Source: Endozoicomonas sp. 8E (GTDB taxonomy: Bacteria; Pseudomonadota; Gammaproteobacteria; Pseudomonadales; Endozoicomonadaceae). From it: a stretch of DNA of 64,000 nucleotides. The number at the start of each line of letters is the position of its first letter. Position 1 is the first letter of the stretch. The stretch spans positions 2,301,697 to 2,365,696 of the forward strand of contig NZ_CP120717.1 in assembly GCF_032883915.1 (NCBI RefSeq). The letters are read 5' to 3'. This document shows, piece by piece, positions 53,819 through 62,100 of this stretch. The translations under genes were made by a program, and so were the position numbers. The notes under the pieces are model-generated. The model made no database searches. It worked only from the letters and a program-made list of their open reading frames with translations, and was not told the origin of the DNA.

Positions 53819-56800
53819 TCAGTGGCTTATGGTTGCAGATAGAGATCCTGATTGAGGGGCATTGCTCAGATCATTACCGTGAACTTTCTGATCATCGCCC
53901 TGTCGCAACTCATAGAGGGCACCCAGAGTGTAGGAGTAAGGAATACTTTCTGCGTGGGAAAATGACCATTTAGGCACATTCTCCCTGAAGTATCTCTCCC
54001 AGCCATTCTCAAACAGTTTCATGGTGCGATCCCGGCGTTCGCGGAACTGCAGGTAATTTTCGTGTTGCGTCCAGCCATACCGGGTGTTATTTGCTTTGAC
54101 ATGGCTTGCATAGGCTTCATCGGTTTCATCGAAGCGTTGGGGCCTGGCAACAGTTGTACGTTTCACGTATTTATCTGTCGTTTCCCCCACACCAATCCAG
54201 CGATTAATCCTGTCAAGACTTCGGCCCAGAGGTCCACCCAGCCATTGAGTGAGCATCTTGTTGTCGTTCATAAAAAAGTCGAAAGTGAGACTCGACGCCA
54301 GAGCGAATCCGAAGGTTTGGGCATAGGTAAATCCGGATAAAAGACCATGGGTATATGCTCCGGCAGTGGCTATCGGTCCCAGCACCAGACCGGCGGTAGC
54401 AGAGGCCAGAGTTTTCACTTTTTGTGGTGTCACCCTGTGCAGCAGCGGTACCTGAACCCCTTGTCCGGAACCCATGGATTTCACTATTTCTGGCACCAGA
54501 CGGGAAATGCTGCGATACATTTGAGGGCTGGCGCTGTATTGTCTGGCAAACAGCGTGGAGCCGGTTCTCAGCAGAATGACTGAAGAAGCGGCCTTGCCCA
54601 ATGGCATGGCCAGTCCGCCCAGTTCAGAAACTTTTTCAATTCCGCGGTGGTAGGCATATTGCCCGGTTCGCTCAGGATCAACACCGAAGTGTTCCAGCCA
54701 GTGCTGGAAAGGTATGAGCATCCGGTGCAGGTAATCACCCCGGTGGGTCAGATCCAGAAGATAGAGCAATGACATGTTCAAGAGAGACTGCTCGGCGGCC
54801 TGCAGTGTGGTGTGGGTCACCAGCAGAGGTTTGTAGCTGGAGTAGTACCAGGTGACAGCCTGTACCAGAAAGGCCGAAGGCGTGACCCAGTAGTCATTGA
54901 GCTGATTCTCAACCACTGCGGCATGAGCCTGCATCAATGTGCCATGGATAGCCTTGATCAGTTCTGATTCAGAGAGTCCGGCCGCATTGGCATAAGGTGT
55001 CAGGGTATCCTGAACATTGGCCAGAAACGCTGCCGTTCTGCGGCCATTGTCAAAGGCAATATCGTCAAGAACATAGTTGGCGATGACCGCTGCTGCGTAC
55101 TCCTTCATGTCGGCAACCGACTCTTTCATAGCTGCCGGGCCAGTTGCAGTCACGGTCACAGGAGTAAAGACACTCTGCATGAATTCCTCAGCACCCTTGT
55201 CGGACAGCATCTGGACGGCACTCTTGAAGTGAGGCACATTGACACCCTGTTTGTAGCCAAGAAAGTGCTCAAATTCATCCACTGTCGGATAGCCGTCGAC
55301 ACCTCTGACGGCCTTCATGTAGTTCCCAAGCTCAGCCTTGCTGATCAGTCCTTCACGCAGCAAAGCGATGATCTTGTTGCCAGTGGCAGAATGGCTGGCG
55401 AAGTATTCCGGGAAGCTTTTCAGAACGCCTGGCAGATGCTCGACGTAGTGAATGCCTGCCAAGCCCATGCTGCGAATTCTGTCGTCGTATTCTTTTGCCC
55501 CTCTTCCTATCCCGTGCCTGGCCGCATAAGTTAGCCGCTTGACTATATACGTGACACTCAGAGGCAGATGATTTACCGGAGGCTCGAAAGGAGGTTCAGG
55601 AAAGGTCGTTTTCAGGTTTTTGAAAACTTCCACAATCCAACTGGCCTGTTCAAACGTCAGCTTGTCCCCGGCCATTGCTCGCAAGCCAATGGGGGCAAAT
55701 TCGTCATCAAAATCGATAGTAGTAAAGTAGGGTATTTCCTTACCGTTTTCTAATGCTAATTCTGCCAGGCCATTTGCGGCTTGCAGAGCGAGTTGTTTGA
55801 GAGGGTGCTGTTGCGCGAATGTGTGAAGATCGTTGAGAATTTCTGCCTGTATCGGCGTGTACTGGAAGGGACCGCCATCATCTTCGACGGCTTTTTCGGC
55901 AGCCCTCAGGACTTTTTTCATTTTCTTTATGTCTGCTTTAGTGCCTTCATCCTGAGCTTCAGGACTGACCGGTTCCTTAGCCTCCAACAGTTCACTTTCA
56001 GCTTCTTTTATATTTCGCCTGGCTATGGCTACCTCACGGTCAAGAGCGTATCGGGGCTTAGGTTCAGGGAGGAGAGCCATGTGCCTGTCAAGCTCATTTT
56101 CAATAGCTGCGATACGCTCATTAACGGTAGAACGGCCCGCCTTGAAAACTTCTTCATCCAGCTGCAGGAGTTTCGCTTCAATCAAACTGTTCTGGTCGTG
56201 GATAGTGGCATCTTTTTTGTATTCCTTAATATCGAGCTGACAGGCCATTTCATTGTTTCTGGCTCTTTTGACACTTTCATCCTCATAGACTTGGTTGACT
56301 TCATCAATTAATCCCCAAATTTTGTCGATCAGGGCATCCTTCTGTTCAATCAGGATGGCATCTTCTTCAAATACCACATCCAGATCAGTGGCCAGTCTGG
56401 CAGTGAAGGCCTTGCCCCTTTCTTTGGCAGCAACGTTTTCACGACGGAAGATATTCAGCTCATGCTCTATAGCTCCAAGCAGTTTTTTCTGTTGTTCATT
56501 GCTATGCATATCCAGATACGAATCTTCAACTTTATAGGTAAGACTCGCACCGAGCTTCCTGAGTTTGAGAGCCCTCTCGTCCAGCACTGCGCTGTCTTGT
56601 TTCCAGAGGGTTTGATCTATCAGATCCAGAGTCTTTTCTGAGGGATCATCGCCCTCAAGTATGCTATGAACCAGTGCAACTCTTGCTGCTCTGCCATGCA
56701 CTTTATTCAATGTGAGGGTCAGTATCGATTCTACAGCTTCCAGCAGCTGGATCTGTTGTTCTGTGGCTAGCTTATTTGGAGCCGGGGCTTCGATTTTATA

Positions 56801-59107
56801 ATGAAGATGTGCAAGGACTCTTCTGAGTTTGAGATCCCTATCGTTACGAGCTTTGCCATTGTATGTCCAAAGGCTAATGTCTATATCATTCAGTATGTCA
56901 TCTGAGTGATTTTCGGTGTCAAGTTTCCTGAAAACTCTGATGAATCTTGCTATTTTGTCATCGTCTTTGTTGACGTTGAGGTTGAGTGTTTGTTCTGCGA
57001 ATTCCAGTAGCTCCAGGGCTTCTTTCTCTGCCTGATGTCTGGCTTTTCTGATAAGTCTGTCCATGTCTTCAGAAATACAAATGCGACGGAGATAAACATC
57101 GAACTCTTTTTTATTACAGGGGAAAGCTATCTCCATCTCCAGAGCTTTTTCTACGTCACCCACTGTCTCCAGGACCAGGGCTTCACGCATAGCTTTGGGA
57201 TGGCCTGTTCCTGCTTCCGCAGTCGCTCTGTCGATTTCATGAATTTTCTGTCTAATGAGTCTGAATTGTTCTTCTGTTGGCTGGTTATCAACCCGGTTAT
57301 CAATACCAAGATCTTCTGCCAGTTGAGCGTTGTAAGCTTTTCTGGCTTTTTCTCCGGCATCAAGAACTTCTTGCTCCAGCTCTGAAATTCGTGCAAGTTC
57401 CCGCTGAAGTTTCTGTGACTGGTCTTGCAGTGTTTTCGTCATTGTACGCATCTGTGCAATCTCATCCTCAAACCGTTGCTTGAGTTGAAGGCTATCGGTA
57501 AAAGCTTTCTCGGCTGTGAGCTTTAACTGGTCTCTAACCTCAATGAGTTTGCCTTCTGTTGCCAGATGCTTTTCCAGCAGGAGTTCCCTTTCAACCAGCT
57601 GTCCGGCCATGTCGCTCAGAATTTTGGCCATAAACGGGTTATCGCGAAACATTTTGGTCAGTGGTTCAGGGAGACTGGGTACAAGATTCAGCATACCCTG
57701 AACATAAAGATGTTTAGTCAGAAAATGTCTCAGTACGGGTTTGAAGCTGAAGTGTTTTGCCAGCTGAATCTGCTGCCAGGTTGGCGAGATGGCGTACGAA
57801 GCGACTCTGATGTGCTCCAGTGTGAGTTCAAATGTATCGCTTCCATACTTTTCTTCAGGAGTAGCACTGGTCAATACCTGCATCAGACATTCGTAGTATG
57901 AAAGCGCAAGCATCTCCCGTCTATCTTTGTCTGCCAGTACCATTGATGGGTATTTGCTGGTGCCAGACCAGTGCCTCACAATAAGCCCCTCCAGCACTGT
58001 CATCTGTTTGCTTCGAAGGACGTACTGGTAGCTTTTGACTTTATGTTTCATAACCTTTGTTGCCGCTGCTGCTGCCGCTTCCGGGGTGGGCTTATTAAGC
58101 TCAGCTTCTTTCCAGAGGTTATGGAGGCTTTCTACAAAAACGACATCTTGCGGATCCTGCATCTGACCATGAAAAACAATAACCTCTCCGGGAGTTTCTT
58201 TAACTTCCAGCCTTGAATAACCCGGAGGCACATGAAAAATCTGTTTGTCATCCTCGACGTGTACAACAAACCCGACGGGTTTGCTGAGTGCCAACAGTTC
58301 ATTAAGTGCCTGCTGTTGTAACGCCTCTCCCAGAACATGAACCTGGATATAGGCAGAGGTGGCTGCTGCCAGGAGAACATCATCATTAACAAAGACTGTT
58401 TGACCCAGGCGTTGCAAGTCAGGGGGCTGGTCGCCTGCAGCGATAAGACGCATGAAGGTACGTCCTTCCACTGCAACTTTTTCTACTTTAACGGTGGCAA
58501 GAGGAACATAGTGATCACTTTCGCCGAGCTGTCCTTTCAGGATATCGACAATGTTCAGCAATTCAGCCAGTTCTCTGGAGCTGGCGATTTTCGTCAGCGG
58601 TTCTAATGACAGACTGCAAGATGATTGACTGCGAACCACCTCAATGGAATCCTGATCGGTCATTCTGCCTCTGACTTCAATGACCAGTTCCTGTTGTTTA
58701 AGGTTATGGGTGAACCTGAAGAGCGCCTCATCACCCACTTTCAGGACTTTGGTGTATTTTCGGGCAACGCCATTCTTGCCTGTTTCAAACAGATCAACAA
58801 TGGAAACGTCAGCATTGGCATCAGCAAGAGCTTCCGAAAAGCCTACAGAATTAAAGTGATGGCTCAACCTGTCACGAGGCTGAGCAGGGTAGGTGGTCGT
58901 GAAGGATTTGGGTATGGGTTGCTGATCATTCCCTAATGTTGGCTGGACTTTGACCTCACTCAGGGTAATCTCCACATGTCCATTACCCGGAATATCGGCA
59001 GCTTTTATCTGCAACTTGCGATCGGCCAGTGCCTGAGCACCAATAAGGATAGAGCTGATTGCAACAGCTACTGCGAGGCTTAATGCATTGGGGCGGGCAT
59101 TTGTCAT
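53819..59107 (-). CDS. Copy 10: secreted repeat protein with two internal deletions (1762 aa)
   Basis: Start ATG 59105-59107 (MTNARPNALS) preceded by GAGG. Signal peptide ends AQALA/DRK. N-terminal domain to about 470 (FSFKPVLRHFL near 456). About seven degenerate units. At about residue 631 IDRATAEAG joins TGHPKAMREALVLETV; sisters have long sequence between the HEI helix and the TPGHPKAMPEVLETL motif. Two long units follow (LLEFAEQTLNL near 698, LLEAVESILTL near 790). PKPRYALDRE is near 1020, and at about 1048 ELLEAKEPVSPEAQ leads directly to KADIKKMKKVL, so the LGLKP hinge is missing. IDFDDEFAPIGL is near 1132, the LLREGLISKAELGNYM module near 1245, and the hydrophobic pair at about 1567-1615. 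The tail ends SATISH, like copy 9. The upstream leader is cut short. Confidence 0.88.
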   Translation of the reverse strand: MTNARPNALSLAVAVAISSILIGAQALADRKLQIKAADIPGNGHVEITLSEVKVQPTLGNDQQPIPKSFTTTYPAQPRDRLSHHFNSVGFSEALADANADVSIVDLFETGKNGVARKYTKVLKVGDEALFRFTHNLKQQELVIEVRGRMTDQDSIEVVRSQSSCSLSLEPLTKIASSRELAELLNIVDILKGQLGESDHYVPLATVKVEKVAVEGRTFMRLIAAGDQPPDLQRLGQTVFVNDDVLLAAATSAYIQVHVLGEALQQQALNELLALSKPVGFVVHVEDDKQIFHVPPGYSRLEVKETPGEVIVFHGQMQDPQDVVFVESLHNLWKEAELNKPTPEAAAAAATKVMKHKVKSYQYVLRSKQMTVLEGLIVRHWSGTSKYPSMVLADKDRREMLALSYYECLMQVLTSATPEEKYGSDTFELTLEHIRVASYAISPTWQQIQLAKHFSFKPVLRHFLTKHLYVQGMLNLVPSLPEPLTKMFRDNPFMAKILSDMAGQLVERELLLEKHLATEGKLIEVRDQLKLTAEKAFTDSLQLKQRFEDEIAQMRTMTKTLQDQSQKLQRELARISELEQEVLDAGEKARKAYNAQLAEDLGIDNRVDNQPTEEQFRLIRQKIHEIDRATAEAGTGHPKAMREALVLETVGDVEKALEMEIAFPCNKKEFDVYLRRICISEDMDRLIRKARHQAEKEALELLEFAEQTLNLNVNKDDDKIARFIRVFRKLDTENHSDDILNDIDISLWTYNGKARNDRDLKLRRVLAHLHYKIEAPAPNKLATEQQIQLLEAVESILTLTLNKVHGRAARVALVHSILEGDDPSEKTLDLIDQTLWKQDSAVLDERALKLRKLGASLTYKVEDSYLDMHSNEQQKKLLGAIEHELNIFRRENVAAKERGKAFTARLATDLDVVFEEDAILIEQKDALIDKIWGLIDEVNQVYEDESVKRARNNEMACQLDIKEYKKDATIHDQNSLIEAKLLQLDEEVFKAGRSTVNERIAAIENELDRHMALLPEPKPRYALDREVAIARRNIKEAESELLEAKEPVSPEAQDEGTKADIKKMKKVLRAAEKAVEDDGGPFQYTPIQAEILNDLHTFAQQHPLKQLALQAANGLAELALENGKEIPYFTTIDFDDEFAPIGLRAMAGDKLTFEQASWIVEVFKNLKTTFPEPPFEPPVNHLPLSVTYIVKRLTYAARHGIGRGAKEYDDRIRSMGLAGIHYVEHLPGVLKSFPEYFASHSATGNKIIALLREGLISKAELGNYMKAVRGVDGYPTVDEFEHFLGYKQGVNVPHFKSAVQMLSDKGAEEFMQSVFTPVTVTATGPAAMKESVADMKEYAAAVIANYVLDDIAFDNGRRTAAFLANVQDTLTPYANAAGLSESELIKAIHGTLMQAHAAVVENQLNDYWVTPSAFLVQAVTWYYSSYKPLLVTHTTLQAAEQSLLNMSLLYLLDLTHRGDYLHRMLIPFQHWLEHFGVDPERTGQYAYHRGIEKVSELGGLAMPLGKAASSVILLRTGSTLFARQYSASPQMYRSISRLVPEIVKSMGSGQGVQVPLLHRVTPQKVKTLASATAGLVLGPIATAGAYTHGLLSGFTYAQTFGFALASSLTFDFFMNDNKMLTQWLGGPLGRSLDRINRWIGVGETTDKYVKRTTVARPQRFDETDEAYASHVKANNTRYGWTQHENYLQFRERRDRTMKLFENGWERYFRENVPKWSFSHAESIPYSYTLGALYELRQGDDQKVHGNDLSNAPQSGSLSATISH

Positions 59108-59192
59108 TCTATTGCCTCAGAGCTGGGTAGAGAGCCTGATTAAGGGTTTTTCTCTTATCGTGACCCTGAACTTTTCGATTATCGCTCTTTTG
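59108..59192 (-). other. Chimeric spacer: truncated leader joined to a former coding tail
   Basis: Next to copy 10 the spacer keeps GAGG and about 20 bp of leader. The rest (about 59128-59192) matches DNA that in copies 2, 5 and 6 encodes the C-terminal tail (QKGDDQKVHGHDKRNASQS-like), here beyond the stop of copy 11. The usual 3' spacer and most of the leader are missing, which suggests a deletion between the two. Confidence 0.6.
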
Positions 59193-62100
59193 TTATTTGT
59201 AGAAGGCACCCAGAGTGTAGGAGTAAGGAATGCTTTTTGCGTGGGAAAATGACCATTTCGGCACATTTTCCCTGAAGTATTTCTCCCAGCTATTCCCGGA
59301 TATCTTCATGGTGCGATCCCGGCGTTCACGGAATTGCAGATAATTTTCGTGTCGCGTCCAGCCATAAATCATGTCACTTGTTTTAAAACGGTTTGCATAC
59401 ACTTCATCGTTTTCATAAAAGCGCTGAGGCTTGGCAATAGCGGTACGTTTTATATATTCATCTGTCGTTTCACCCACGCCTCGCCAGCGATTCATCCTGT
59501 CAAGACTGCGACCCAGAGGTCCACCCAGCCATTGAGTGAGCATCTTGTTGTCGTTCATAAAGAAGTCGAAAGCGAGACTCGATGCTAGAGCGAACCCGAA
59601 GGTTTGGGCATAAGTAAACCCGGATAAAAGACCATGGGTATATGCTCCGGCAGTGGCTATCGGACCCAGCAGCAAACCGGCTGTGGCAGAAGCCAGAGTT
59701 TTCACTTTTTGTGGTGTCGCCCGGTGCAGCAGTGGTACCTGAACCCCTTGTCCGGAACCCATGGATTTCACTAGTTCGGGCAAAAGACGGGAAATACTGC
59801 GATACATCTTCGGGTTGGCGTTGTACTGTCTGGCAAACAGCATGGAGCCGGTTTTCAGAAGAATGACGGAGGAAGCGGCTTTACCTAATGGCATGTTCAG
59901 ACCGCCCACTTCAGACACTTTTTCAATTCCGCGGTGGTAGGCATATTGCCCGGTTCGGTCAGGATCAACACCGAAGCGTTCCAGCCAGTGCTGGAAAGGT
60001 ATGAGCATCCGGTGCAGGTAATCACCCCGGTTGGTCAGATCCAGAAGATAGAGGAACGACATATTGGCAAGGGACAGCGCCTTGGCCTGCCCGACGGTAT
60101 GGGTTGTCAGTAGCGGTTTGTAGCTGGAGAAGTACCAGGTGACAGCCTGTACCAGAAAGGCGGAAGGTTTGCCCCAGTAGTCATTGAGCTGATACTCAAC
60201 CGCTGCGGCATGAGCCTGCATCAAGGTGCCATGGATAGCCTTGATCAGTTCTGTTTCAGAGAGTTCGACAGCATTGGCATAGGGTGTCAGGGTATCCTGA
60301 ACATTGGCCAGAAACGCTGCCGTCCTGCGGCCATTGTCAAAGGCAATATCGTCAAGAACATAGTTGGCGATGACCGCTGCTGCATACTCCTTCATGCCAG
60401 CAACCGACTCTTTCATGCCTGCCGGGCCATTTGCAGTCAGGTCCACAGGCATAAAAGCACTCTCTATGAATTTCTTGGCACCCTTGTGGGACAGCAGCTG
60501 GACAACCTTCCTGAACTCAGGCAACTTGACGTTGTGTTCGTAGCCAAGAAAGTGCTCAAATTCATCCACTGTCTGATAACCTTCGACACCTTTGACGGCC
60601 TTTATGTAGTTCTTAAGTTCAACCTTGCTGATCAGACCTTCACGCAGCAGACTTATGATCTTGTTGCCGCTGGCAGAATGGGTAGCGAAGTATTCCGTAA
60701 AGCTTTTCAGGCCCCCTGATTGATGCTCAACGAAGTGGAGTGCTGTTTTGCCCATGTTGTGAATTTCGTCGTCGTATTCCAGAGCCCCTTTTTTTATCGA
60801 ATACCTGGCCCTGTGCAAAAGCCTGAAGATTTCATTCAGGTCACTCCCGGGCAGATCCTCAATAGGCTCTATAGGAGATCCCGGGAAGGTCGTCTTCAGG
60901 CTCTTGAAAACTTCCACAATCCCACTGGCCTGTCTAAACGTCAATTTGTCTCCGACCAGTGCCCGCAGGTGAATCGGTGCAAATTCATCATCAAAATCAA
61001 AAGTCGGAAGGTAGGGTATGGTCTTACCGCTTTCTACTGCTAATTCTGCCAGACCCAATGTCACTTCCAGAGCTTGTTTTTTGATAGAGTGTTGCTCTAC
61101 GAAGGCGTCAATAGCGGTCCAAACTTTTACCTGTTTCGGTAAATACTGGAAAGGACCCCCGTCATTTTTGACGGCCCGCTCAGCCGCCTTCAGGACTTCC
61201 TTCAGTCTCTCAATATCTGCTTTCCTGATTTCAATTTCATCTTCCAGATGGGCCTGTTCCTGAACCAGATGCCGGATCTTGCCGTCAGTACCATCACCCC
61301 CATCCGTGACTTGAGTGTATTTTTTCCTGGTTAAAAGCGGTTCACCCCCGACTTCATGGGATTCGTCCCGACCATGGGCATTTGTGTCATCTTCATTGCT
61401 ACAAAGCTTATTCAGTCTGCGATGAAAACCTGCCAGCTCACTTTCAGCTTCTGCTATTAACCACCTGGCTGTGGCTGCATCACGATCAAGCATGTACCGT
61501 GGTTTAGGTCCCAGGCGAGCGATTTGCCTGTCAAGCTCATCATCAATGGCTGCGATACGCTCATTAACGTCTGGCAGACCCACTTTGAGAACTTCTTCGT
61601 CCAGCTGTTGGAGTTTTGCTGCAATCAGACAGTCCTGGTCGTCGATTCTGGCATCATCTTCATAATCTTTAATGTTGAGTTGATGAGCAATTTTATTGTT
61701 ACAGGTTCTCCTGGCACCCTTATCTTCATAGAGTTCGCCTACTCTATCTCGTAATTCCTGAATTCTGTCTCTCAGAACATATTGCCGGACAGACAGGTTG
61801 GCATCGTCTTCAAACTCTACCTCCAGATCACTGGCCAGTTTAGCTGTGAAACTTTTGCCTCTCTCTATAGCATGAGGGTTTTCATTAGGGTCGATATCCA
61901 GCTCGTCCTCCAGAACGATAAGACGACTTGCTTGTTGTTCTCTGGCTCGCTGATCCGATTCTTTGATTATATAGTTGAGATGATCACGAATCGCCATGCG
62001 TTTGATATCTATTTCCAAAGGGTTTCCCTCCAGATCCTCCCAGTCTGGTCTGTCTTCCCACCAGAGCGTCTCGTGCATCCCATCCAGCTCGTCATTTGAG

